64,000 bases of DNA from CAWIJJ01 sp963836405 (GCA_963836405.1 CAWIJL010000015.1:1-64000), one strand, 5' to 3'; positions 17,137 through 25,989 are shown, numbered from the stretch's first letter. The notes: generated by a model not told the origin, from the letters alone. Made by a program: numbers and translations.

Positions 17137-17559
17137 TTACTTCGGCCTGACTGCGACCAGACGGATCACTGCCAGGCTGCCGGGCCGCTCGTCTCCGCTC
17201 TTGGGCGTCGAGAACGCGTGAGCCGGCGCGCCGCGGCCGGTCCATACCTGTCGCAGGACGCAGCCCGAATCGCCGCATGCGAAGGCGAGCGCCGGATGAC
17301 CGGCAGCCGTCCAGGATTTTGGCGGATCCTGCGGGGTTTGTGTCATCAGCAGGATCACGTTACGGGAGTTTTCGTCTCGAACCTGGAACCACTGTTCGCC
17401 GGGGGATGGGGTCAGCGTATAGGTTCCCGCCGTCATCATCGTCTTCCCTGCGCGAAAGTCGAAGGGGATCTCCGCCTTCAATGCCTGGGCCGAAGCGACG
17501 GTCGATGCCACCGTCAAGGTGGCGGTTGCGAGCATAAGAGTCATCGTTAGGCTTTTCAT
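17137..17559 (-). CDS. Secreted hypothetical protein, tandem copy 1
   Basis: The start at 17559 is chosen because AAGGAGGG lies just upstream and the protein then begins with a clean signal peptide (MKSLTMTLMLATATLTVAS, cleavage after ASA). An upstream in-frame ATG at 17622 would spoil the signal. The 140-residue product contains IPFDFRAGKTMMTAGTYTL, NSRNVILLM and a Cys pair, CGDSGC. It belongs to a family I associate with acidobacterial secretomes, of unknown function. It is about 85 percent identical to its neighbour at 17888-18310, including the upstream region and terminator. Confidence 0.75.
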   Translation of the reverse strand: MKSLTMTLMLATATLTVASTVASAQALKAEIPFDFRAGKTMMTAGTYTLTPSPGEQWFQVRDENSRNVILLMTQTPQDPPKSWTAAGHPALAFACGDSGCVLRQVWTGRGAPAHAFSTPKSGDERPGSLAVIRLVAVRPK

Positions 17560-17838
17560 CTTTCTTACCCTCCTTGTGTTTCTGGCTGAGAGAGCCTTGC
17601 GTTGGCTTCTTTCTGCCTTCACCCGACTAAGCGGAATCGGCGGCAGAAACCTGTCATTGCGCCGGAAATCTTTTGAAAGGAATTGTTGCTCCAGAGGCCT
17701 GGAGCGCCGCTTTGGATGCGCGCTGAAGAGGATCGGGGGCGGGGAGTTGAGGATCTTTTGGCGGGTTGAGTATCGAAGAGACTGCCGAGGTGCTGGGGCT
17801 TCCGTGCAGAACGTCAGGCGGGATGAAACCTCGGGAGA

Positions 17839-17869
17839 GGCCTGAGCGCCGGCTGACTGCGCTCAGGCC
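17839..17869 (-). terminator. Perfect hairpin downstream of secreted-protein copy 2
   Basis: GGCCTGAGCGC (17839-17849) and GCGCTCAGGCC (17859-17869) form an 11-bp perfect stem with a 9-base loop, 18 bases after the stop of the minus-strand gene. No long U-run follows. The loop sequence CGGCTGACT is identical in the copy at 17091-17123. Confidence 0.55.
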
Positions 17870-17887
17870 CCTTCGAAGGCCTCACAG

Positions 17888-18310
17888 CTACTTCGGCCTC
17901 ACCGCCACCAGGCGGATCACGGCCAGGCTGGTGGGCCGCTCGTCGCCGGTCTTGGGCGTGGAGAAGGCTTGGGCGGGTCCGCCGCGGGCGGTCCAGAGCT
18001 GTCTCAGCGCACATCCGGCATCGCCGCATGCGAACTCGAGCGCCGGGCGGCCGTCAGCTCTCCAGGTCTTCGGGGGATCCTGCGACCTGATCGACATCAG
18101 CAGGATCACGTTACGGGAGTTCTGGTCGCGAACCTCGAACATCCGTTCGCCGATCGACGGGGTCAGCGTATAGGTTCCCGCCGCCATCATCGTCGTACCA
18201 GCGCGGAAGTTGAAGGGGATCTCGGCCTTCAGTGCCTGCGCCGAAGCCACGGTTGATGCCACGGTCAGGGTGGCAGTTGCGAGCATAAGAGTCATCGTTA
18301 GGCTTTTCAT
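17888..18310 (-). CDS. Secreted hypothetical protein, tandem copy 2
   Basis: A 140-residue paralogue of the gene at 17137-17559, with an identical signal peptide and an AAGGAGGG ribosome site. Differences lie mainly in the mature middle part (IGERMFEVRDQ against PGEQWFQVRDE). CGDAGC and the C-terminal LAVIRLVAVRPK are kept. The duplication period is 751 bases. The two genes may still respond to the same signal, since the 5' flanks are also alike (GGCTGAGAGAGCCTT and GACTAAGCGGAATC in both). Confidence 0.78.
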   Translation of the reverse strand: MKSLTMTLMLATATLTVASTVASAQALKAEIPFNFRAGTTMMAAGTYTLTPSIGERMFEVRDQNSRNVILLMSIRSQDPPKTWRADGRPALEFACGDAGCALRQLWTARGGPAQAFSTPKTGDERPTSLAVIRLVAVRPK

Positions 18311-18441
18311 TTTCTTACCCTCCTTATGGGTATCTGGCTGAGAGAGCCTTCCGTTGGCTTTCTTCCGCCTTCATCTGACTAAGCGGAATCTGGAGGACAA
18401 AAACTGCCATGGCGCGAAAAATATCTTCAGGGAGCCGTCTG

Positions 18442-18455
18442 GTAACATTTGTTAC
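18442..18455. repeat. GTAAC-ATTT-GTTAC inverted repeat upstream of the tandem pair
   Basis: Perfect 5-base arms around ATTT, about 130 bases upstream of secreted-protein copy 2. It could be an operator. No matching site is seen before copy 1. Confidence 0.3.
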
Positions 18456-18514
18456 ATAGCCATGGGAGGGTAAAGACGGCGAACCCCTGCTCGGTTTCGC
18501 GCCCGGGCCGGTAA

Positions 18515-18970
18515 AACAGTGGCCGCGGCGATTCGGTGCTGGCGACGATGGCGGCGGTGTTGCACAAAGAACCCGATCCGCCCCTCGCCGATGTTCCGCT
18601 GGATCTTCAAAAGGCGATTCTGCGCTGTCTGCGCAAGGATGCGGAACGCCGCTTTCGGAGCATGGCGGACGTCCGCGTGGCGCTGGAGGAATTGCGGGAA
18701 GATTCGGTATCGGGAGGCGTTTCGTCAACGGCGGCGTGGGGCGGCGTCACGCGCGGTCCGAGCCGGGAGCAGCTCGCCGATGGGTTTCGGGTACGGCCGG
18801 GCGCGTGGACCCCTTCGGGTGACGAGGTCACGTATTTCGCCAACCAGAGCGGGAGTTACGGCTCTCCCGAGACTAAGATGCAGCTTCCGTATCGGAAAAG
18901 GCGAACGGACGGAGCACGCGCTGGAGACGGGATGGCCGGGAAATCGTGTACCTGCCGCAGGGAGGGCTAA
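18515..18970 (+). pseudogene. Fragment of a Ser/Thr protein kinase
   Basis: The frame begins after a stop at 18512-18514 and reads GRGDSVLATMAAVLHKEPD, then LQKAILRCLRKDAERRFRSM. These are the last helices of a Hanks-type kinase domain as found in acidobacterial kinase plus PD40-propeller proteins. After about residue 65 the similarity fades into a few propeller-like residues (WTPSGDEVTYFANQ) and ends. The catalytic part, with the HRD and DFG motifs, is absent. It is a relic with no start or function. Confidence 0.65.
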
Positions 18971-19239
18971 TGGCGGTAAGGGTCAAAGAGGCGCCGGTCT
19001 TTTCGGCCCGGAAGACCTGCGGTGCTCTTTCAGAGAACTCAGAAGCCGTCAATCCTACTTACCGAGCCGCGACGGCGCTCCACATCGTTGGGGGTTCAAC
19101 CTTGTGGTGCTGCACTCGCGCCAACGCGAACAGTCCGGGCTGAGCGAACTGTTTCCTAGGCCAATTCGCAGATCGGCCGTTTCCCGTCACGCCTTCCAGC
19201 ATCCTGCTAAAGCTGAGGGCGATCATCGTCATCAAAACG

Positions 19240-19268
19240 TTGACAACGGCGCTGGAGAGGCGTAGTAT
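19240..19268 (+). promoter_or_regulatory. Consensus promoter of padR, probably leaderless
   Basis: TTGACA (19240-19245), a spacer of exactly 17 bases and TAGTAT (19263-19268). Transcription would begin about seven bases on, at the A of the ATG at 19276. The -35 is a perfect match to the sigma-70 consensus. Confidence 0.7.
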
Positions 19269-19275
19269 CCGTGGT

Positions 19276-19626
19276 ATGTCTACGGTAGACAGTCTATCTG
19301 AGCCGCTCGAATTCCTGCAGGGGACGCTGGAGGTGCTGATCCTGCGGAGCCTGCAATTGGGGTCCAACCACGCTTATGGGATCGCGCAGTTTCTCAAGCA
19401 CCAGTCGGAAGAGGAGTTTGTCGTGGATAACGGCTCACTTTATCCGGCATTGCAACGGCTGGTGCAACGAGGGTGGATCGTGGCCCAGTGGAAGATGTCG
19501 CCGAACGCGCGGCGCGCGCGATATTACCGGTTGACGCCAGCGGGGCGGAAACAACTGGTAGCGGCGGAGTCCAGGTGGCGGCGGTTCGTGGAGGCGATGG
19601 CGCGGGTACTGGCGCCGGAGGGCTGA
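19276..19626 (+). CDS. PadR-family transcriptional repressor
   Basis: A 116-residue PadR winged-helix protein. It has the usual EFLQGTLEVLILRSLQLG start, HAYGIAQFL, the recognition segment NGSLYPALQRLVQRGWI and the wing RRARYYRLTPAGRKQL. The ATG at 19276 is chosen over an upstream in-frame one at 19240, which would lie inside the -35 box. A 15-base perfect palindrome overlaps the start codon and is the likely autoregulatory site. The next gene, an ADOP permease, follows after two bases. PadR-ADOP pairs are a hallmark of Acidobacteria. Confidence 0.88.
   Translation: MSTVDSLSEPLEFLQGTLEVLILRSLQLGSNHAYGIAQFLKHQSEEEFVVDNGSLYPALQRLVQRGWIVAQWKMSPNARRARYYRLTPAGRKQLVAAESRWRRFVEAMARVLAPEG
19277..19291. 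promoter_or_regulatory. Perfect palindrome over the padR start codon (likely operator)
   Basis: TGTCTACGGTAGACA, with 7-base arms around one central base. It begins at the second base of the start codon and lies directly downstream of the -10, where bound repressor would block transcription initiation. Confidence 0.55.
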
Positions 19627-19628
19627 CG

Positions 19629-22277
19629 ATGCGGACGTGGTGGGCGAAGTTGCGGAGGCTGGCGGGTAGCGGGCGGCGGTTCGACGACGAACTGCGCGAG
19701 GAGATGAGCGCCCACCTCGAATTCGAGATCGAAGAGCGCCTGGCGCGGGGCGTGCCGGACGGGGCAGCGCGGGCGGATGCCCGACGGCGGTTCGGCAACA
19801 CTACGGCAATTACGGAACACAGCCGCGAGGCGTGGCAGTTCCACTGGGTCGCAGCGCTGGCGCGCGATCTGCGGTACGGGGCGCGATCCATGGCGCGGCG
19901 GCCCGGGTTCACGGCCGTGGCAGTGCTTTCACTGGCGGTCGCGCTGGGCGCTAATACGGCGGTGTTTTCGTTCGTGAATACGATCGTGCTGAAGAAGCTC
20001 GAGGTTGCGGAGGCGGCGCGGCTGGTGGTGCTGCGGCAAAAGAACGAGCAGTTCCACATGGAGAACTGCTGCTTCGGGTACCCGTTCTTCAAGGAATTGC
20101 GGAAGCATCCAGGCAATTTCGAAGATGTGCTGGCGATGAGCCCGGCCGATGTCCTGCTGACGGACGGCGAGGATACCGAACGGCTGCGGGCGGAGGTGGT
20201 GAGCGGCAACTATTTCCGCATGCTTGGAGTGCGGGCGGTGGTGGGGCGGCTGCTCGAGGAGAGCGACGACGGCGCGGAGGGCGCGAACCCGGTCTGCGCG
20301 ATCGGCTACAAGCTTTGGCAGGAGCGGTTCGCCGGGGATCCCGGGGTGGTGGGGCGGCGGGTGCTGCTGAACGGCCAGCCCTTCCAGATCGTGGGGGTGA
20401 GCCAGCGCGGTTTCGCCGGCGCTGCGCTGCATGCGCCGAGCGATCTGCAGGTGCCCGTGTCAATGACGGAGACGTTCTGGGGAATGAAGCGCGATTCCTT
20501 CGGCTTTCTGTTTCTCATCGCCAGGGTGAAGCGGGGAGTGAGCGTGGCGCAGGCGGCGGCGCGGCTCAATACGGCAGGGCGACAGATCCAGAACGCAACC
20601 GGACCGCGCATGGGGCCACAGGACGATTTTCTGCTGTCCGACGGCAGTCAGGGGATCCAATCCGGACAGGAGCGACTGGGCAAGCCGGTATTCATGCTGC
20701 TGCTCCTGGTTGCGGTCCTGCTGCTGGTGGCGTGCGCCAACGTGTCGGCGCTGCTGCTGGTGCGGTCGGTGGAGCGGACGAGGGAAGCGGGATTGCGGGC
20801 AGCGATGGGGGCTTCGCGGGCGGTGCTGTTCCGGCAATTCCTGGCGGAGGCAGGACTACTGGCCGTGGCGGGGGGAATTTGCGGATGGGTCCTCGCGTTG
20901 TGGCTGATCCGCGTACTGCTTCACCTGCTGCCGCAGGCCGATAGTCTGGCGAAGCTGGTGCACCCGGACGGGCTGGTGTTCGGCTTCACGGCCGGGGTCA
21001 CGCTGTTGGCCGGACTGCTATTCGGGTTGCTGCCGGCGTGGCGCGCGTCGCGCGCCGATCCGCTGCCGGCGACGCACGGAGCGGCGGGGGCACGGCGAGG
21101 GGGGCGGCCGCGGCTGGTCTCGAGCGCGGTGATCTCGGCACAGATCGCGCTGTCGCTGGCACTGGTGTTTTGCGCCGGGTTGTTCTCCGGGACGCTTCAC
21201 AATCTGCGAGCGGTGGATCTGGGGTTCCATGCGGAGAACGTGGTGATTGTGCCCATCGACCTGGGGAAGACCGCGTACCAGACACAGGCGGGGCCGTTCT
21301 TTACGGAACTGCTGCGGCGGGCGCGGGCATTGCCGGAGACGCGGGCGGCGGCGCTGACACAGCTGAGCGTGATTTCAGGCAGCATGCAATCGATTACGCT
21401 GCGCCTGCCAGGCTACACGGCTCCCAACGGCGTGCGGCCGGTGACCTACTTCACGCACATTACGGGAGGCTACTTCCGGACGCTTGGGACGGCGCTGGTG
21501 GCGGGGCGCGATTTCACGGAGCAGGATGGCGATGGGCGCAACGGGGAAGGCGCGGCGATCGTGAACGAGCAATTCGCGCAGCAGTTTTTCGGCGGCCAGG
21601 CGATCGGCAAGGCATTTGCGTATGGCGGGGGAGGTAAAGTGCGGGTGGTGGGGGTAACGCGGACGTCGAAGTTCCGGCACATCCGGGAGACGCCGCAACC
21701 GGTGATGTATCTGCCCATCGGAGAAGGCGGGTTCCCGGACAGCCTATACCTGGAGGCGCGAACGACCGCCGGTGTGGCGACAGCCATGGGGCGGCTGCGG
21801 GGCATCGTGCACGAGATGGGTCCGCGGATTCCAGTGGTAGCGGCCACGACAATGGAGATGCAGATCGACGCGGCGCTTTCGCGGGAGCGGCTTCTGGCAT
21901 TTCTTTCGACGCTGCTGGGAGGGGTGGCGGCGGCGCTGGCGGCCATCGGGTTATACGGGGTGCTGTCATTCGCGGTGACGCGGCGGACGAAGGAGATCGG
22001 CATAAGGCTTTCGGTGGGGGCGCGGCCCGCCGGGATTGTGGCGCTGTTTCTGCGGGAGGGCGCGTTGACGATCGGGGCGGGGCTGGCGGCGGGAATACCG
22101 CTGATGCTGGCATGCGGAAAGCTGGCGGAATCGCTGCTATATGGGTTGCAGGGGGAAGACGCGCGAACGGCGGCGGCGGCGACGGTGGGACTGGGAGTGG
22201 TGGTACTGGCGGCAGCTATTGTGCCGGCGGCAAGAGCGGCACGAGTGGATCCGGTAAGGGCGTTGAGACATGACTGA
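19629..22277 (+). CDS. ADOP-type ABC transporter permease (FtsX/MacB-like, duplicated)
   Basis: An 882-residue protein. About 80 cytoplasmic residues of the permease prefix domain (RFDDELREEMSAHLEFEIEE) come first, then two FtsX/MacB units. Each has a periplasmic domain of about 200 residues and a block of transmembrane helices (FTAVAVLSLAVALGANTAVF, then VLLLVACANVSALLLV, then a last block ending near PAARAARVDPVRALRHD). These acidobacterial duplicated orphan permeases lack an adjacent ATPase; they probably act in efflux or envelope stress. It starts two bases after padR and is therefore under that repressor. Confidence 0.9.
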   Translation: MRTWWAKLRRLAGSGRRFDDELREEMSAHLEFEIEERLARGVPDGAARADARRRFGNTTAITEHSREAWQFHWVAALARDLRYGARSMARRPGFTAVAVLSLAVALGANTAVFSFVNTIVLKKLEVAEAARLVVLRQKNEQFHMENCCFGYPFFKELRKHPGNFEDVLAMSPADVLLTDGEDTERLRAEVVSGNYFRMLGVRAVVGRLLEESDDGAEGANPVCAIGYKLWQERFAGDPGVVGRRVLLNGQPFQIVGVSQRGFAGAALHAPSDLQVPVSMTETFWGMKRDSFGFLFLIARVKRGVSVAQAAARLNTAGRQIQNATGPRMGPQDDFLLSDGSQGIQSGQERLGKPVFMLLLLVAVLLLVACANVSALLLVRSVERTREAGLRAAMGASRAVLFRQFLAEAGLLAVAGGICGWVLALWLIRVLLHLLPQADSLAKLVHPDGLVFGFTAGVTLLAGLLFGLLPAWRASRADPLPATHGAAGARRGGRPRLVSSAVISAQIALSLALVFCAGLFSGTLHNLRAVDLGFHAENVVIVPIDLGKTAYQTQAGPFFTELLRRARALPETRAAALTQLSVISGSMQSITLRLPGYTAPNGVRPVTYFTHITGGYFRTLGTALVAGRDFTEQDGDGRNGEGAAIVNEQFAQQFFGGQAIGKAFAYGGGGKVRVVGVTRTSKFRHIRETPQPVMYLPIGEGGFPDSLYLEARTTAGVATAMGRLRGIVHEMGPRIPVVAATTMEMQIDAALSRERLLAFLSTLLGGVAAALAAIGLYGVLSFAVTRRTKEIGIRLSVGARPAGIVALFLREGALTIGAGLAAGIPLMLACGKLAESLLYGLQGEDARTAAAATVGLGVVVLAAAIVPAARAARVDPVRALRHD

Positions 22278-22463
22278 GGCGTGAGCGGTTTCGGGGCGGT
22301 TGGCAGGCGAGAGCGCTGACCGCAAACGAGCCCACCAGTTCCATGGATCCCTGGGCCGACGCCGACTGGCCGCGGACGATCTATGTCGTTCCAGATGGCA
22401 AGGTGGCCGAGTGCGGAGCCATGCCGAAGGCTGGATGGCGCAGAATCGCGACGGGGGGAAATC

Positions 22464-23078
22464 TCATGAAATGCGGCGGTCCGCGACATAGCAGACCAGT
22501 TCGGCCAGTGTCCGGACACCGATCTTCCGCATGAGGCGGTTCTTATAGGTGCTGACGGTTTTGGCGCTGAGCCCGCATTCGGCGGCGATTTCGCCCACGC
22601 GCTTGCCTTGCGCCAGGAACAGCATTACCCGGCATTCCTGCGCCGAAAGCTGGAGGTAGGGGTCGGACAGGTCAATTTCGGGGAAGAAGCGGTCGCCGGC
22701 GAGTACGGCATGAAGAGCCTGCGCCAGGGCCGAAGTATCGGCGCGCTTGGTGACGAAGGCGGACGCTCCCATGAGACGGGCGCGGCGGATGGTCCAGTTG
22801 TCGGCATGCATGCTCAACATAATGACCGCGGTTTCGGGGCAACTTTTGGTGACCTCTTCGAGGACGGCAAAACCGTCTTTGCCAGGCAGGTTGATGTCGA
22901 GGATCACCACATCCCAGGAGGCCGTCTCGATCTCGTGGAGAGCGGCTTCCGCGGAATCGGCTTCTCCGAAATCGACATGGGGCAGTTGGCGGGTAAGCAA
23001 TTGCCTGAGGCCGCTGCGCAGGAGCCGGTGATCGTCCACAAGCAGCACCTTCAGTGGACCGCGTCGGGGTTTGGGCAT
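22464..23078 (-). CDS. NarL/LuxR-type response regulator
   Basis: A 204-residue protein with a receiver domain (LKVLLVDDHRLLRSGL; phospho-acceptor Asp in VVILDINLPGKDG; Lys in VTKRAD) and a C-terminal LuxR helix-turn-helix (AQGKRVGEIAAECGLSAKTV, STYKNRLMRKIGV). I start at the ATG just before PKPRRGPLK; the open frame upstream to 23237 is unusual in composition. No histidine kinase gene is adjacent. It is divergent from the HTH/FG-GAP gene, and the shared intergenic region holds three 10-base direct repeats. Confidence 0.88.
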   Translation of the reverse strand: MPKPRRGPLKVLLVDDHRLLRSGLRQLLTRQLPHVDFGEADSAEAALHEIETASWDVVILDINLPGKDGFAVLEEVTKSCPETAVIMLSMHADNWTIRRARLMGASAFVTKRADTSALAQALHAVLAGDRFFPEIDLSDPYLQLSAQECRVMLFLAQGKRVGEIAAECGLSAKTVSTYKNRLMRKIGVRTLAELVCYVADRRIS

Positions 23079-23160
23079 GATCGCAAGCACTGGGTTCCTT
23101 TGGAGTGTCCGCGACTGTGCGGGCTCGTCTGGAATATGGCGCTCCCGTGTATTACATACA

Positions 23161-23190
23161 AGCGAAATGAAGCGAAACGATGCGAAAAAC
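23161..23190. repeat. Three 10-bp direct repeats (iterons) in a divergent promoter region
   Basis: AGCGAAATGA, AGCGAAACGA and TGCGAAAAAC follow one another without a gap, one helical turn each. They lie between the response-regulator gene (start 23078) and the HTH gene (start 23262). This arrangement suits cooperative binding of a regulator on one face of the DNA. Confidence 0.5.
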
Positions 23191-23261
23191 CAACGCAAGT
23201 ACCGGAACTCCGGTTGTTGAAGTCTACTACGAAACAAGATAGATTAAGAGCTGCAACTCTG

Positions 23262-24566
23262 ATGATTGACAATAGCAGTTTGTCCGGGGAACTCCAGTCT
23301 TGGAAGGAGATTGCCGCGCACCTGGGTGTGACGGTAAGGACCGCTCAAAACTGGGAGCAGCAACGCGGTTTGCCTGTGCGGCGCCTCCGGGGCGGAAGGG
23401 GCCGGGTCATCACCACGGTTGAAGAGCTCGAGGCGTGGAAACGGGGTGCAAACCCAGCCAGACCGGGTGAGGATCAGCCAGGCACAGCAGGGGATAGCAA
23501 AGCGAACGGCACCGAAATCCGGCGATCGCGGAAGACGTTGCTTGTGCTAGCCTTGGCGGGGCTGGCGCTTATCCTTATTATAAGCGGCTGGTCTATCCGA
23601 GCCGCGGGGTGGAAGCCCGCCCGAATTCGCGTGGCCGAGAACACGATCATCGTATCCGACGAAGGCGGCCGGGAGTTGTGGCGAAAGGTCTTCGCCGGCA
23701 AACTGATTTTCGGCGATCGGGATAGATCGTGGATAGGGGACGTGGACGGGGATGGGCGAACAGAGGTGCTCTTCGACGAAACGCCCACCTCCTTCGGGGC
23801 ACCGTCCACGTTGCATTGCTACTCCCAAGAGGGCACGGAACGCTGGCAATTCAAACCGGGGGGGCGGGTGCGCACAGCCCGGGAAGACTTCACCGGGCCG
23901 TATAGCATCGTCGCCATGGGCGTGGAGCGGCTAGGCCGCAGCAAGGAAATGAGGATAGTGGTTGACGGCGCGCACTACCTCTACTATCCGAGTCAGATTG
24001 CGATGCTGGCGCCGGATGGGCACTTGATCCGGGAGTATTGGCATTCCGGCCATCTCGACTTCATGCATTTTTCGGACGTGAACGGCGACGATCAACCGGA
24101 GATTGTGGCGGTGGGCGTCCACAATGCCTCGGGGTCAGCCACGCTGATAGCGCTCGACCCCGACACGATGGGCGGCGCGTCCGAGGAGGAGAACAAGGAT
24201 TATCAATTACTTGGACGTCCTCCTGCGAATGAGCTGGCGCGCATTCTCTTTCCGCGGAGCTGCATGAACCGCAAATTCGAGCCGTTTGCGACCGTGGGAA
24301 AAGTCTGGGCCGAACCGGGAGAGATCAATCTCGAAGTGACGCATCGCCTTACCCCGCCACCGCGCGGAGACGCGGGTGTGTACTACCACCTCAACAGCGA
24401 TCTCAGCCTCAAGCAGTTTTCGGCGGGCAGCAGCTTCAAGGCACGGCACGAGAGCGCGTTTCAAAAGCGGGAGATCGACCACCGGCTAACCAAAGACGAA
24501 CTCGGAAAGCTGGCGCAACTTCGCTATTTGCGCGGCGGACCAGCCGCGCAGCCGGCGCGTCCGTGA
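23262..24566 (+). CDS. Membrane-tethered helix-turn-helix protein with FG-GAP/VCBS-like repeats
   Basis: ATG at 23262 gives 434 residues. Residues about 5-60 form a MerR/excisionase-like winged helix (SWKEIAAHLGVTVRTAQNWE, QQRGLPVRRLRGG). A cytoplasmic linker and one transmembrane helix near residues 88-106 (LLVLALAGLALILIISGW) follow. The outer domain carries FG-GAP-like calcium loops, DVDGDGRTEVLFDE and DVNGDDQPEIVAVG. The layout suggests a one-protein sensor: periplasmic propeller outside, DNA-binding head inside, comparable in logic to CadC or ToxR but with a different head. An upstream open frame in the same phase is the shadow of the response regulator. Confidence 0.75.
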   Translation: MIDNSSLSGELQSWKEIAAHLGVTVRTAQNWEQQRGLPVRRLRGGRGRVITTVEELEAWKRGANPARPGEDQPGTAGDSKANGTEIRRSRKTLLVLALAGLALILIISGWSIRAAGWKPARIRVAENTIIVSDEGGRELWRKVFAGKLIFGDRDRSWIGDVDGDGRTEVLFDETPTSFGAPSTLHCYSQEGTERWQFKPGGRVRTAREDFTGPYSIVAMGVERLGRSKEMRIVVDGAHYLYYPSQIAMLAPDGHLIREYWHSGHLDFMHFSDVNGDDQPEIVAVGVHNASGSATLIALDPDTMGGASEEENKDYQLLGRPPANELARILFPRSCMNRKFEPFATVGKVWAEPGEINLEVTHRLTPPPRGDAGVYYHLNSDLSLKQFSAGSSFKARHESAFQKREIDHRLTKDELGKLAQLRYLRGGPAAQPARP

Positions 24567-24639
24567 GCGGGTGTAGCGTGTTGGGCCAGGCCGGTCTTGC
24601 CCGGTCGAATCAGTGTGGTATTCGGTTGATGAGGCACCC

Positions 24640-25989
24640 GTGACGACACGACGTAGATTTCTCGCCCGCAGTTCTGCCGCGGCCGCGGCTCTGGTGAAGG
24701 CTTCCGCGATGCAGCGGCCGCCGCGAATCCTACTGAGAAGCGCGTGGCAGAGCGTCAACATCGGGGACGTCGGGCACACGCCGGGCGCCCTGGACTTGAT
24801 GGCGAAACACTTTCCCGAGGCGGAGATCACGCTCTGGGCGGGCAATCTCGGCAACGGCGCGCGCGAAATGCTGGCCGCCAACTATCCGCGGCTGACGATC
24901 GTCGAGGGCGGGCTGGGCGCGGGGGACAAGCCGGCCAATCCGGCGCTTGCGAGGGCTTGGGCGGAGGCCGACCTGTATCTGAGCGGGTCCGGATCTGGCT
25001 TTCCTGCAAGCAATCACGCGCTGGCCTTTCAGAAGGCGACCGGCAAACCGGTGGGTGTATTCGGGGTGAGCACGGATCCCATCTCGGGGATCGGCGGGAA
25101 TCGCGAACCGGAGGGCGGCACGCTCCGGCAGATCCGCGCCAAGGCGCTGCGGCTTCCCCCAACGCACCTTTCCGCGGACCTGCGATTCATCATCGACCGT
25201 TCGGCCTTCTTTTTCTGCCGGGATACGATCTCACGGGATTATTTGCGGTCGCAACGGGTGAAGACGCCGGTTCTCGAATTTGGTCCCGACGCGCAACTCG
25301 GGATGACATTGCGGGACGAAGCGAAGGGCCTCGCCTATCTGAAAGCGAACGGACTGGAGCCGGGCAGGTTTATCTGCGTGATCCCGCGGAAGCGATACAC
25401 GCCGTACTACCAGGTGAACAACCGGCCGCGCGGGGAAGGCGACGACATGCGGGACGCCATCAACGGGCGGACCACGGAGAGCGACCACGCGAAGCTGCGC
25501 GAGACGATCGTCGCGTACGTGAAGAAGACCGGGAACAAAGTTCTGGCGTGCCCGGAGATGACGTACGAGGTGGAACTCGCGAAGCAAATCCTGTTGGACC
25601 CGCTGCCGGACGAAGTGAAAGCGCGGACCGTCTGGCGGGACACTTTCTGGCTGCCGGACGAGGCTGCGTCGGTTTATGCGAAGGCCCAGGCGGTGGTGAG
25701 TGTGGAGTGCCATTCGCCGCTGATCGCGCTGCACAACGGCACGCCCACTTTCTACGTGCGGCAGCCCACCGATACGTGCAAGGGGCAGATGTACCGCGAC
25801 ATCGGGGCAGGGGAGTGGTTATTCGAAATCGAGGAGACGAGCGGACGGCAATTGTGGTCGCGGCTGGAAGCGATTGTGCGCGATCCAGGCAAGGCGAAGG
25901 CCAAGGTGAAAGCGATCATGAGCACCGTGGAGACGGGGCAAAAGCGGATGGTGGATGCGGTGCGCGCCGCTTGCCGGTCACTCGCATAG
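24640..25989 (+). CDS. Tat-exported polysaccharide pyruvyl transferase-family protein
   Basis: GTG at 24640 has GAGG five bases upstream and puts a twin-arginine signal at the very N-terminus (TTRRRFLARSSAAAAAL); an earlier in-frame GTG at 24613 lacks a ribosome site. The 449-residue protein has the PS_pyruv_trans layout: NIGDVGHTPGALDL near the start, LSGSGSGF, later SRDYLRSQ and a C-terminal VSVECHSPLIALHNGTPTFY, where the His sits as in CsaB/WcaK-type enzymes. Members normally act on sugars in the cytoplasm, so a Tat signal is unusual and could mean a periplasmic role. Confidence 0.8.
   Translation: MTTRRRFLARSSAAAAALVKASAMQRPPRILLRSAWQSVNIGDVGHTPGALDLMAKHFPEAEITLWAGNLGNGAREMLAANYPRLTIVEGGLGAGDKPANPALARAWAEADLYLSGSGSGFPASNHALAFQKATGKPVGVFGVSTDPISGIGGNREPEGGTLRQIRAKALRLPPTHLSADLRFIIDRSAFFFCRDTISRDYLRSQRVKTPVLEFGPDAQLGMTLRDEAKGLAYLKANGLEPGRFICVIPRKRYTPYYQVNNRPRGEGDDMRDAINGRTTESDHAKLRETIVAYVKKTGNKVLACPEMTYEVELAKQILLDPLPDEVKARTVWRDTFWLPDEAASVYAKAQAVVSVECHSPLIALHNGTPTFYVRQPTDTCKGQMYRDIGAGEWLFEIEETSGRQLWSRLEAIVRDPGKAKAKVKAIMSTVETGQKRMVDAVRAACRSLA

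Noticed and set aside
22343..22534. Small plus-strand frame containing TIYVVPDGKVAECGAMPKAG
   Set aside because: The middle looks protein-like, but there is no ribosome site, the rest is low-quality, and it runs into the response-regulator gene on the other strand. It may be a relic but cannot be supported.
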